From the NCBI GenBank assembly GCA_016787485.1, contig JAEUUL010000018.1, positions 1 to 39,276 on the forward strand: a stretch of 39,276 nt of DNA, given 5' to 3'. The stretch comes from Bacteroidota bacterium. Its GTDB lineage: Bacteria > Bacteroidota > Bacteroidia > NS11-12g > UBA955. Of this stretch, positions 23,767-32,465 are shown one piece after another. The first letter of the stretch is position 1. The number at the start of each line of letters is the position of its first letter. The position numbers and the translations under genes are program-made. The notes under the pieces are model-generated. The model had not been told where the DNA came from. It did no database searches and saw only the letters and a program-made list of their open reading frames with translations.

Positions 23767-25602
23767 ATGAACCTGTTCGCATCTGTTGTACTCGTTATGT
23801 CCGGTCTGGGACAAGACTCACTTCCGGTGGGTGATACAGCGCATGTGTACCGCAGCCGTTCCGATTTTTCCACCACGGGCCGGTTGGTTCAGAATCTTTT
23901 ATTCATTCCGCAGAAGGGGAATCTGGGCCAGCAGCTGTTTGCCACAGGGAATTTTGTCCGCCAGTATGGCGTGGGTGGAGTGCAAACTTTATCCTGCCGC
24001 GGGGGCGATGCCGCACAAACGCAATTGCTTTGGAACGGATTGCCTGTGAACAATCCCATGTTGGGAATGACGGATTTGGGATTATTCCCGGTATGGGGTT
24101 CAAATGAATTGCTGCTCATAGAGGGCGGAAACGCTGTGTGCTACGGCAGTGGAAGCGTAGCCGGAGCTTTGCAGTTGAATCAGGGAAAATTTCAGGCTTC
24201 ACGGGCCGGTATAAAGGTTATGCAGGGTCTGGGTTCATGGTCAGCCTGCCAGTCGGGCATTGATTTTGGAATCAATGGCAAGCAGGGTTTCCTCAGAGGT
24301 ACGGGTTATTTTTCCCATGCCGGAAATCATTTCAGTTATCATGAATACAACAGCCCGGATGCGGAAGCAATCCGGATGAAATATGCCCGTGTGCAACAGT
24401 ACCTGGCCAGGGTGATGGCAGGCACCCACTGGGGAAAATGGCAACTGCGCACCATACAGGAGTATAACCGGTCTTTCCGTGGATTGGGTCTTATCACAGG
24501 CAGCACGCTGCCACAGGGAGAATTGAATGATCAGGCCTGGCGCGGATTGGGCGAGGCTCATAGAATGATTTCTCATGGAAACCTGAATTTGCGACTGGGC
24601 GCGGTGAGAGATGTTATGCAGTTTGTAAACCCCGGAAATACAGGCACAGATTCCAGCCACTCCCTTATCCTGCATGCACAATCCGAGTATGTGTACCAAT
24701 CAGGCCCATGGCGGTGGATGGCAGGTGCCGACTGGATGCGTGTAAATGGTTTTGCAAAGGCGTATATCATTTCCAGAACCATTCATTATCCGGCACAATT
24801 TGCAGCCGTGTCATACCAAAAACAGTCTTGGTTGTTGAGCACTACTGCACGGATGGAGTGGAAAGAGAAAATTCCCGTTTTTACCGCTGCTACTGAAAAA
24901 ACTTTCCGGGGATGGAAGTGGAAATCGCTGCTCCATACCAGTTTCAGAAGACCTACCCTGAACGATCAGTTCTGGGAGCAATCAGGCAATGAACTGCTGC
25001 AGCCGGAACGCGGGGCAGGCGCAGAATCAGGCCTTTCCGTGAATGGCCGCAGCCACCGGTTCATGTATGACTTTTCAGGCACCCTGTATGCCAGAATGTT
25101 GCGGAACCCTATTGTCTGGCAGTTGGTTCAGCAAAAGTGGCAGGCCACGAACCTGTTTTCGGGAAAGTATATGGGTATGCAACTGCAGGGCACTGCCCAA
25201 TGGCATTGCATGAAAAACGTATTTCTGTGTAAAATGAATCTGCATCTGGTGAACACTTCCATGCAAAGGAATGAAAAAGAAGAAACGGGGTATGCCCAGA
25301 TATTTGTACCACCCATTGCAGGCCTTGTTCTTCTGGCCTGGTCAAACAACCAATGGAATGCAGGAATTTCAAATTCATTTACCGGACAAAGGTTTACCAC
25401 TACCGATAATCTGGACAAAATGCCTTCTTTTTGGCTCTCTGATATCTATGCCGGTTATGCCGGAATCAAATTCAAATCTTGCGCAGTTTCCTGCAATTTA
25501 CGGTTGAACAATGTTTTGAATACATGGTATCAGAATATGCCAGGCCGGCCTATGCCGGGAAGAAGTTTTAACATCCAGTTCGTTTTTGAATCCATAAAGT
25601 AG
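23767..25602 (+). CDS. btuB: TonB-dependent cobalamin receptor, BtuB-like
   Basis: This 611-residue outer-membrane receptor begins MNLFASVVLVMSGLGQ, a short signal peptide. The plug is marked by VQTLSCRGGDAAQTQLLWNGLPVNNPMLGMTDLGLFPV and GNAVCYGSGSVAGALQLNQ. A 22-strand-type barrel follows, with SFRRPTLNDQFWEQSGNELLQPERG and the end GRSFNIQFVFESIK. Substrate is inferred from the cobalamin riboswitch before it and the BtuG-like gene two genes later. No clear TonB box is visible near the mature N-terminus. The frame opens at 23728, but that start would place extra charged and polar residues before the signal peptide, so the ATG at 23767 is preferred. Confidence 0.92.
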   Translation: MNLFASVVLVMSGLGQDSLPVGDTAHVYRSRSDFSTTGRLVQNLLFIPQKGNLGQQLFATGNFVRQYGVGGVQTLSCRGGDAAQTQLLWNGLPVNNPMLGMTDLGLFPVWGSNELLLIEGGNAVCYGSGSVAGALQLNQGKFQASRAGIKVMQGLGSWSACQSGIDFGINGKQGFLRGTGYFSHAGNHFSYHEYNSPDAEAIRMKYARVQQYLARVMAGTHWGKWQLRTIQEYNRSFRGLGLITGSTLPQGELNDQAWRGLGEAHRMISHGNLNLRLGAVRDVMQFVNPGNTGTDSSHSLILHAQSEYVYQSGPWRWMAGADWMRVNGFAKAYIISRTIHYPAQFAAVSYQKQSWLLSTTARMEWKEKIPVFTAATEKTFRGWKWKSLLHTSFRRPTLNDQFWEQSGNELLQPERGAGAESGLSVNGRSHRFMYDFSGTLYARMLRNPIVWQLVQQKWQATNLFSGKYMGMQLQGTAQWHCMKNVFLCKMNLHLVNTSMQRNEKEETGYAQIFVPPIAGLVLLAWSNNQWNAGISNSFTGQRFTTTDNLDKMPSFWLSDIYAGYAGIKFKSCAVSCNLRLNNVLNTWYQNMPGRPMPGRSFNIQFVFESIK

Positions 25603-25611
25603 AATAAAAAT

Positions 25612-26607
25612 ATGAAACATAAAAATATCCTTTTCCTGCTCATTTCTTCATCCATTCTTTCATTGCATGCCCAGGGATTGGATACCATCAGTTTTGAAAA
25701 TATTGTACCAGACAGTGGTATGGTTTTAAACGGAAAATCCGGGGAAACCGAATACCGGAAAAAGTTGAATGCGGACATCGGGAATCTTGTTATGCCTATA
25801 AAGTGGGATACCTCATTCGGCGGTTTTTGGGCAGGGGGGTGGGCCATATCCCGGAAATCAGACAGCTCCACGGTATCAAGCAATTTTGCGAAGCATTTGT
25901 ATTGTGCCAAACCCGGCACGGGTGGGCAGATCGGTAAAAAGGCTTTTGCCGTTGGACAGAACGGAAGTTATTTTACCATCCGGAATTTCAACAATGAAAA
26001 CATACAGATGGTTTTCAAAATAACCAACACGTCCTATGCTTACAACAGCATGTATTTTGGAGATGCATTTGCCAAGAAATTCGGGGGCAGTTCCGGCACT
26101 GACCCGGACAGTTTTGTGTGTATCATCCGGTCTTATTACAAGGGCACTTTTATTGATTCGGAGTTGGTGTATCTGGCCGATTTCAGATCACAGAACCCAG
26201 CGAACGATTATATCCTGAAAGACTGGTACACCGTGGGTTTCTTCGGAGCAAGAGACAGTTTTGCCTTTGAACTATTAAGCTCTGACAATGGCGGATGGGG
26301 TATGAATACACCGGCATTTTTTGCCCTGGATGATATCGTGATTTATGTGGGTGAAAATGTGAGAAATACTTCAAAAACCCGCACCGAGGTTTATCCCAAT
26401 CCCACATCGGGTGCCCTGGTCGTTCGCAGCAATCAAATGTTATCAGGCTGCGTTATTTACACTTCTTCCGGCAGGGAAATATACCGGCAGAAAATGTCTT
26501 GTACAGATGGCGTGCTTTTCTTGCAGCATCTCACAACGGGAATTTATTATCTGACTGTGCAAAGCCAGTATGGGTCGGAAACCCGTATGATTCAAATCCT
26601 GCGATGA
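25612..26607 (+). CDS. DUF4465 protein with T9SS sorting domain, likely B12-binding accessory protein
   Basis: This 331-residue exported protein has a signal peptide (MKHKNILFLLISSSILSLHAQG), a DUF4465 domain (about 24-245: ISFENIVPDSGMVLNGKSG, WGGG-like FGGFWAGGWAISRKSDS, YFTIRNFNN, MYFGDAFAKKFGG, DWYTVGFFGARDSFAFELLSSDNGGWGMNTPAFFALDDI) and a C-terminal Por sorting domain (VYPNPTSGALVV, CVIYTSSGREIYR, LTTGIYYLTV). DUF4465 proteins occur in Bacteroidota cobalamin loci; as I recall, the B12-binding BtuH proteins of gut Bacteroides belong here. It lies nine bases after btuB and overlaps the BtuG-like gene by four. Surface capture of corrinoids is the likely role. Confidence 0.85.
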   Translation: MKHKNILFLLISSSILSLHAQGLDTISFENIVPDSGMVLNGKSGETEYRKKLNADIGNLVMPIKWDTSFGGFWAGGWAISRKSDSSTVSSNFAKHLYCAKPGTGGQIGKKAFAVGQNGSYFTIRNFNNENIQMVFKITNTSYAYNSMYFGDAFAKKFGGSSGTDPDSFVCIIRSYYKGTFIDSELVYLADFRSQNPANDYILKDWYTVGFFGARDSFAFELLSSDNGGWGMNTPAFFALDDIVIYVGENVRNTSKTRTEVYPNPTSGALVVRSNQMLSGCVIYTSSGREIYRQKMSCTDGVLFLQHLTTGIYYLTVQSQYGSETRMIQILR

Positions 26608-27608
26608 GATTCCGCGTACGCTTCTTTTCGTGCATTTTTCTGCTGCTGTTAGGTGGCGGTTGCCGAAAGCCTGAAATTAAGTTGACGGGAAATACTGCCG
26701 GACGCAAGGTGCTTGTGCTTTGTGAAGGCAATTTTATGTGGGGCAATGCTGCCCTGGATATGTATCTGATTGACTCCGGAAAGGTACTTAGAGACGTTTA
26801 TAAAACAGCCAATGGCGGCAAGCCATTGGGAGATGTATTGCAAAGCGCACAGATGTTTAACAATGAACTCTATCTGTCGTTGAACAACAGCGGTTGCCTT
26901 GTGGTTCTGGATCCTGTAACATTGAAAGAAAAGCGCCGTATCACAGGTTTCCGGAGTCCCAGGTACAGTGTGGGTTTTGGCCAGGGATTGTGGGTGACTG
27001 ATTTGTATGCCCAATCCATGGCCATATCCGATGGTTCATCCATCAGCGCCAGAAAATATACAGGAAGCAGAACGGAACAAATGTGCATCGTTCAGGGGAA
27101 GCTGGCAGTGGCCGCATACAATGGTTGGGTCCGGTTCTTTGAGCCATCAGGTACACAGGCCGACTCCATGGCGGTTTCCACCGGCACACAATGGATGGAT
27201 TGCGATGCAGAGGGCAAATTGTGGGTGCTCTGCACAGACAGCAGTCGGTCTGTGATTCATAAGTTGAATGTGGCAACCCGCAAGGAGGAAAGCAGGTGGA
27301 AATTTACTGCGGGTACTGTATTTACACAATTAACCATGACAAAAAACAGAGACACAGTGCTGCTGCTGGGAAATGGCATTTATGCCATGCCGGCGGTTTC
27401 CCCGTCTGCACCCAGCACTCCGGCATTTACGTTTCCCGGGGCAAATTTTTACGGCATGCAGTCCGATCCCGTTTCAGGTACCATTTATGTTTCTGATGCA
27501 AAGGATTATGTTTCCAATGGCAGGGTATTCAGAATAGACAGCCGTGGTAATTTATACGGTCAATTTCAAACAGGGATTATCCCCAACGGATTTCTGTTTT
27601 TGCCCTGA
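26604..27608 (+). CDS. btuG: BtuG-like surface lipoprotein, beta-propeller
   Basis: This 334-residue protein starts at the ATG of an ATGA overlap with the DUF4465 gene. MRFRVRFFSCIFLLLLGGGCRKPE is a lipoprotein signal (cysteine in GGGC). The body is a YncE/DUF5074-type propeller: VLVLCEGNFMWGNAALDMYLIDSG, QSAQMFNNELYLSLNNSGCLVVLDP, RYSVGFGQGLWVTDLYAQSMAISD, GKLWVLCTDSSRSVIHKLNVAT, and MQSDPVSGTIYVSDAKDYVSNGRVFRID. In Bacteroides, BtuG caps BtuB and binds B12 very tightly. Position third in a riboswitch-controlled BtuB operon strongly supports that role. Residues for corrinoid contact cannot be judged from sequence alone. Confidence 0.88.
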   Translation: MRFRVRFFSCIFLLLLGGGCRKPEIKLTGNTAGRKVLVLCEGNFMWGNAALDMYLIDSGKVLRDVYKTANGGKPLGDVLQSAQMFNNELYLSLNNSGCLVVLDPVTLKEKRRITGFRSPRYSVGFGQGLWVTDLYAQSMAISDGSSISARKYTGSRTEQMCIVQGKLAVAAYNGWVRFFEPSGTQADSMAVSTGTQWMDCDAEGKLWVLCTDSSRSVIHKLNVATRKEESRWKFTAGTVFTQLTMTKNRDTVLLLGNGIYAMPAVSPSAPSTPAFTFPGANFYGMQSDPVSGTIYVSDAKDYVSNGRVFRIDSRGNLYGQFQTGIIPNGFLFLP

Positions 27609-27646
27609 TTCAGCGTAGCACCCGATTATCTGGTCCTATTTTTTTC

Positions 27647-27654
27647 TATATTTG
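27647..27654 (+). promoter_or_regulatory. -7 promoter box of the gene at 27662
   Basis: TATATTTG ends seven bases before the ATG at 27662, inside the 53-base gap after the BtuG-like gene. It indicates that this gene is a separate unit from the cobalamin operon. Confidence 0.5.
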
Positions 27655-27661
27655 AAACCTT

Positions 27662-29680
27662 ATGAAAAAATGGACCTATCTGATATGCGGGTTGCTGGTT
27701 GCCGGTGCATTGCACAGCCAGTCACTCACCAAAGATGTAGTGATGCGGGCCTGGGCAGAAATAAGCAGAAGCCCGAATAAGATAACACTGAAATGGGAAA
27801 TGTGGAACAGCAATCAATCGGTCTACATTTTCAAAAAGAAGCTGACGGAGGATGCCTGGACAGCAGTGGCTACACTGCCGGCAAATACCACCTCATATGA
27901 AATTTCATCGCCCGTGGTGGGAGAAGCTATGGAATACCGCATCCGCCGGGATATTGTAAATGGCAGTGGTCAGGTAACCAACTACTGCAATGGTTATATC
28001 CTTACCGGTCTGGATGTTACGGAGAATCATTTCCGGGGCAGACTTTTAGTTGTTGTGGCGAAAAATATCAATGACTCGCTTGCCGGCAAAGTGGGATTGT
28101 GCATGCAGCAGATTTCCGGAGATGGCTGGATGGTGGATTCTGTGGTAGTGCCTGTTTCATTTACAGCACCTCAGGTTAAGGCAAGAATCAAAACATGGTA
28201 TGACAAAGCCCAAAGCACTGGCAAAGCTGTATTTCTGCTGGGCCATGTGGCAGTTCCCTACAGCGGGCTTATGAACAATACGCAAAGCCCTATGGATGGC
28301 CATACCCCGGACCATGATGGTGCCTGGGTGGCGGATGGCTACTATGCAGATGTGGTGGATGATTACTGGACAGACAACGGCACCAATACCAACGCCACCA
28401 GAAATGAAAATAAGAATTCACCTTCCGATGGAAAATGGGATCAGCTTACCGTGCCGTCTGACCCTGAATTGCAGGTAGCAAGGGTAGATATGTACAATCT
28501 TCCTGTGTTCGGTAAAACCGAAATTGAACTCACTGCCAGATATCTTGATAAGTTGACTGCTTTCAAATACGGGCGCTGGAATATACCCCGCCGCGGATTA
28601 ATCGATGACCGACTGGGTTATTTCTCGGGTGAAGCTCCTGCCCGTGGCGCATGGATGGCACTTTCACCGGCATTTGGAACAGGCAATATCACTGAAGCCG
28701 CTTATTTTACAACACTGAAAACCACCCCTTATCTTATGGCGCACGAATGCAGTTATGGTGGTTACACACAGTATGTAAATGTGGGCTCCACTTCAGATTA
28801 TCTCGATTCCGTGAAAGGTGTATTCAATTCAAGTTTTGGCAGTTATTTCGGAGACTGGGATGTGCAGAACGGAATTCTGAAAGGTTGTCTCGCTTCTCCC
28901 GGATATACACTGTCCAATTGCTGGAATGGCAGACCGCTGTTTCTTTATCATCATATGGCATTGGGAGAAAATCTCGGACACTGCATGCGCGTGACCCTTA
29001 ACAATTATCCTGTCAGCGGGGTGAGGGATTTTCCATATCCGGTTTTGTATGGCGAAGGCCGTTTGCATATAAGCCTTCTGGGTGACCCCAGTCTGAGATT
29101 TCATGCAATGAAACCGGTTTCCAATGTGGTAGCCACACCTGCAGGAGATAAAAAATCTGCCACAATTACCTGGACGGCCAGTCCTGAGGTCGGTGTGGTT
29201 GGATACAATATTTACAGGGCACCGGTTTACAATGGTAAATTTGAAAAAATAAATGCCAACCGGATCAGCGGTCTTACATTCACAGACAATACCCCTCTGC
29301 AGGGAAAGAATATTTACATGGTGCGTGCAGTAAAATTGGATAGTTCTGCCAGCGGAACCTATTACAACCAGAGCATAGGTATGTATGCCGAGGCTACCGG
29401 GCTTACCGGATTGAGTGTGAAAGACAGTAAACTTCCTGAAATTGCGGTGTTCCCGAATCCCTCTTCAGATTGGCTGCAGGCCCTTGTCCCTCTGGCCTGG
29501 GGAAAATCTGTATCCTGGCAGGTGTCAGATATTGCAGGTCGTGCATTCCAGTATGGAACCATGCCTGAGAACAGAAGTGTGATGGTGAATTGCCGGCAAC
29601 TGCCCGATGGTGTTTATCTGTTGCGCATGGAAACCCCTTCAGGCGAAAGCCGTACAGCCCGCTTTGTGGTTAAGCACTGA
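27662..29680 (+). CDS. T9SS-exported protein with gingipain-like (C25) region and FnIII-like domain
   Basis: This 672-residue protein has a signal peptide (MKKWTYLICGLLVAGALHSQS), a beta-sandwich region, then about residues 125-480 that resemble the caspase-like fold of C25 peptidases: LLVVVAKNIND, KARIKTWYDKAQSTGKAVFLLGHVAVPYSG, WVADGYYADVVDDYW, LQVARVDMYNLPVFGKTEIELTARYLDKL, PYLMAHECSYGGYTQY, and NSSFGSYFGDWDVQNGILKG. The expected His-Cys dyad is not clearly placed; the H and C in MAHECSYGG are candidates, so activity is uncertain. A fibronectin-III-like domain (about 480-575) and a Por sorting domain (VFPNPSSDWL, SDIAGRAFQYG, LPDGVYLLRM) follow. It has its own promoter box after the cobalamin operon. 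Confidence 0.75.
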   Translation: MKKWTYLICGLLVAGALHSQSLTKDVVMRAWAEISRSPNKITLKWEMWNSNQSVYIFKKKLTEDAWTAVATLPANTTSYEISSPVVGEAMEYRIRRDIVNGSGQVTNYCNGYILTGLDVTENHFRGRLLVVVAKNINDSLAGKVGLCMQQISGDGWMVDSVVVPVSFTAPQVKARIKTWYDKAQSTGKAVFLLGHVAVPYSGLMNNTQSPMDGHTPDHDGAWVADGYYADVVDDYWTDNGTNTNATRNENKNSPSDGKWDQLTVPSDPELQVARVDMYNLPVFGKTEIELTARYLDKLTAFKYGRWNIPRRGLIDDRLGYFSGEAPARGAWMALSPAFGTGNITEAAYFTTLKTTPYLMAHECSYGGYTQYVNVGSTSDYLDSVKGVFNSSFGSYFGDWDVQNGILKGCLASPGYTLSNCWNGRPLFLYHHMALGENLGHCMRVTLNNYPVSGVRDFPYPVLYGEGRLHISLLGDPSLRFHAMKPVSNVVATPAGDKKSATITWTASPEVGVVGYNIYRAPVYNGKFEKINANRISGLTFTDNTPLQGKNIYMVRAVKLDSSASGTYYNQSIGMYAEATGLTGLSVKDSKLPEIAVFPNPSSDWLQALVPLAWGKSVSWQVSDIAGRAFQYGTMPENRSVMVNCRQLPDGVYLLRMETPSGESRTARFVVKH

Positions 29681-29688
29681 TCGCAATT

Positions 29689-31236
29689 TTGAAGTCTCCC
29701 ACTGTCCTTAAACGCATGGATCTGCTCGTTCTGCGGGCATATATAGGTCCGTTTATGGTCACTTTTGTGCTGAGTATGTTCTTGTTTCTCATGCAGTTTC
29801 TGTGGAAGTATATCGATGAACTGGTGGGAAAGGGAATCGAACCACTGATTCTTGCCAAATTGATTTTTTACTCACTGGCGGATTTGATTCCCATGGCACT
29901 TCCCCTGACTATTATGGTTGCGGGGCTCATGACTTTTGGAAATCTGAGTGAAACATTTGAGTTGGTGGCATTAAAAGCCAATGGAATTTCACTGGGCAGA
30001 ATTATGCGTCCGATTCTGGTTCTGATGACGGGGCTGGCTTTGCTCAATTTCATGTTCATGAACTGGATCATTCCCAAAGCCAACCTCGAAGCGAAGGCAT
30101 TGCTATGGGATCTGAGGCAGAAAAAACCTGCATTCAATATTCAGGAAGGTGTATTTTATCAGCAGATTGACGGATTTGCCATTCGCATAGGTAAAAAGGA
30201 AAAAGACAATGAATCCATAAAAGACATTGCCATCTACGAATACAAAAAAGACGACAGCAAAAGACTCAATGTAATCCGCGCAGAAAAAGGAAAGATGGTT
30301 TTGTCTCAGGACAAACGCATTTTATATTTTACCCTGGAAAATGGAGTTCGTTATGATGAAATGACAAATTCACCGGAGTATCAACGCACGGCCCCGTTTA
30401 ATAAAATGCATTTTGAACGGCAGCGTATGATGATTGATTTATCCAGTCTGGATTTGAAATTTACAGAACGCGATGCCTACAAGGGAGATTACCGTTTGAT
30501 GAACATTCGGGAACTCAATCAGGAAATCGATTCCAGCCGGATACAGAAAGAAAAACTGGAAAAGGAACATTCCGGTTTTATGGGGAGGTATTTACACCTG
30601 CCCGGATTGTACCCTGCTCCCAAAAATGCCCTCACCACAAGGTTGAAAGACAGTATTTTCAAGCCGCTGGATAAGGCAGATATCGCTGCGAATTTTGAAG
30701 GGAATTACAATGGTTCTCTGTATGGATGGGCCATTAACAATGCAAGGGGTATTAAAGGTACGGTCGATGGATTTATCAGTAATACAAAATTCGAAGATGA
30801 TGAAATTGCGCCTTATGTGGGTGAGTGGCACAAGAAGTTTACGTATTCAGCCATCATCATATTGTTGTTTCTGATTTCAGCACCTCTTGGAGCCATTATA
30901 CGCAAAGGGGGTATAGGTATGCCTCTTGTGATCAGTGTGGTAATGTTTGTGCTGTTTTATGCAGTCAATCTGGTAGGTGAAAAAATAGGGAAGGAGGGCA
31001 TGGTGCCTATATGGGCCGGTATGTGGCTCAGTTCCATGGTATTGTTGCCTATCGGGTTGTACATTTCTTACAAAGCAGGCAAAGACAGCGCGGTTCTTTC
31101 ACTGGAAATATACCAGAAGGCATTCAATAAAATACTGGAATGGGTTCGGTTGAAAGACCGGGTTGAAGAAAGTGCAACGGCACAGAAATTCCTGGCAGGT
31201 CTTGGCAGAATGCGCAAGAAAAGAAGCGATCCATGA
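29689..31236 (+). CDS. LptF/LptG family permease
   Basis: This 515-residue inner-membrane protein belongs to the family forming the LptB2FG lipopolysaccharide extractor. It has three N-terminal membrane helices (about 14-34 YIGPFMVTFVLSMFLFLMQF, 55-80, 100-125), a large periplasmic beta-jellyroll region (about 140-390) and three C-terminal helices (FTYSAIIILLFLISAPLGAIIRKGGIGMPLVISVV and following). The motifs AFNIQEGVF and PLGAIIRKGG are typical. The frame starts at a TTG nine bases after the previous stop; the first ATG (29716) would cut the usual lead-in LKRMDLLVLR, so the start is unsure. It overlaps the glycosyltransferase gene by four bases, suggesting joint work on envelope glycolipids. 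Confidence 0.87.
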   Translation: MKSPTVLKRMDLLVLRAYIGPFMVTFVLSMFLFLMQFLWKYIDELVGKGIEPLILAKLIFYSLADLIPMALPLTIMVAGLMTFGNLSETFELVALKANGISLGRIMRPILVLMTGLALLNFMFMNWIIPKANLEAKALLWDLRQKKPAFNIQEGVFYQQIDGFAIRIGKKEKDNESIKDIAIYEYKKDDSKRLNVIRAEKGKMVLSQDKRILYFTLENGVRYDEMTNSPEYQRTAPFNKMHFERQRMMIDLSSLDLKFTERDAYKGDYRLMNIRELNQEIDSSRIQKEKLEKEHSGFMGRYLHLPGLYPAPKNALTTRLKDSIFKPLDKADIAANFEGNYNGSLYGWAINNARGIKGTVDGFISNTKFEDDEIAPYVGEWHKKFTYSAIIILLFLISAPLGAIIRKGGIGMPLVISVVMFVLFYAVNLVGEKIGKEGMVPIWAGMWLSSMVLLPIGLYISYKAGKDSAVLSLEIYQKAFNKILEWVRLKDRVEESATAQKFLAGLGRMRKKRSDP

Positions 31237-32429
31237 AAATACTTGTGCTGGGCAGTCGCATTCCCTGGCCACTGAGAGACGGAGGTGCCATTGCCACATA
31301 TGGCATGCTGAAAGCCCTTTCAGCCAAAGCTGAGGTCACTTTTTTCAGTTACAATACACGAAAACATTTTTGTGATGAGGAAACCATTCAACGGCATTTT
31401 ACTTTTTGTAAGGTGCTTACACATTATCTCGATGCAAATACGAAACCGCTGCCGGCTGTGCGGAGTTTAATTGCCGGCACCAGCTATAACATTGCGCGGT
31501 TTGATAATCCGTCTGCCAGAAAAAAATTAGAAAGCCTGCTTCGCACAGAAACTTTTGATATTGTTCATTTCGAAGGTTTGTATACCGCACCTTTTTTCCC
31601 GGTCGTAAAAGCATTTCACAACGGAGGCACCATACTCAGGCAACACAATAAAGAGGCTGAAATATGGAAAAGACTGGCTGCGAATACCCCGGCGGGCGCT
31701 AAAAAGTGGTACCTGAACCAGTTGGCTGCCAGACTGGAGGAGTATGAGAACCGCACTCTGCCGCAGTTTGATGCGATTGTGGCTATTACCCGGGCTGATT
31801 CTGCACATTTCCGGAAACTGGCACCGGCCTCGTCCCATTTCGTGTATCCTGCCGGCGTGGAAGTGTCAGATTTAGAAGGGGCGGGTGTATCTGAACCCAT
31901 TCCAAACACGGTTTTTCATCTGGGGAGTATGGAATGGATGCCAAACCGGGATGGCCTGAAGTGGTTCATAACAGACGTTTGGCCAACAGTATATGCCGCC
32001 ACTGGTGCCACATTGCATATAGCCGGTAAATCACTCAACAAGGCAGACAGGGAATTTGTTGGAACCGGTGTTGTCAACCATGGTGAAGTAGCAGATGCAA
32101 ATCGGTTTATACAACCATTCAGTATCATGATTGTGCCATTGCACAGCGGCAGTGGCATACGTATTAAAACCCTGGAATCTATGTTGCAAGGCAAAGCCAT
32201 CGTTACAACCACAGTGGGCATTCAGGGTATTGATGCAGAAAACGGCAGAGAGGTGGTTATAGCTGACTCCGCTTCAGACTTTGCACGGGCGGTGATTGCA
32301 TTGTTGCAAAATCCGGAACATGCCAACAGACTGGGAGAAGCTGCAAGAAAGCTGGTCACTGAACATTTTTCGGTAGCCGGAAATACGGAGAGACTGCTGG
32401 AATTTTACAGGGAAATTCTGCGCAAGTAG
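31233..32429 (+). CDS. Glycosyltransferase, GT4-like GT-B fold
   Basis: This 398-residue cytosolic enzyme opens with the GT-B start MKILVLGSRIPWPLRDGGAIATYGMLKALS and ends with the donor-binding motif IVPLHSGSGIRIKTLESMLQGKAIVTT, followed by GIDAENGREVVIADSASDFARAVIALLQ. Donor sugar and acceptor cannot be told from the sequence. Its ATG overlaps the stop of the LptF/G-type gene (ATGA), so the two are translationally coupled. Lipopolysaccharide or another surface glycan is the likely product. Confidence 0.88.
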   Translation: MKILVLGSRIPWPLRDGGAIATYGMLKALSAKAEVTFFSYNTRKHFCDEETIQRHFTFCKVLTHYLDANTKPLPAVRSLIAGTSYNIARFDNPSARKKLESLLRTETFDIVHFEGLYTAPFFPVVKAFHNGGTILRQHNKEAEIWKRLAANTPAGAKKWYLNQLAARLEEYENRTLPQFDAIVAITRADSAHFRKLAPASSHFVYPAGVEVSDLEGAGVSEPIPNTVFHLGSMEWMPNRDGLKWFITDVWPTVYAATGATLHIAGKSLNKADREFVGTGVVNHGEVADANRFIQPFSIMIVPLHSGSGIRIKTLESMLQGKAIVTTTVGIQGIDAENGREVVIADSASDFARAVIALLQNPEHANRLGEAARKLVTEHFSVAGNTERLLEFYREILRK

Positions 32430-32465
32430 TCTTGAGTGCAATAGAATCCCGATTTTTGTTGCTCC

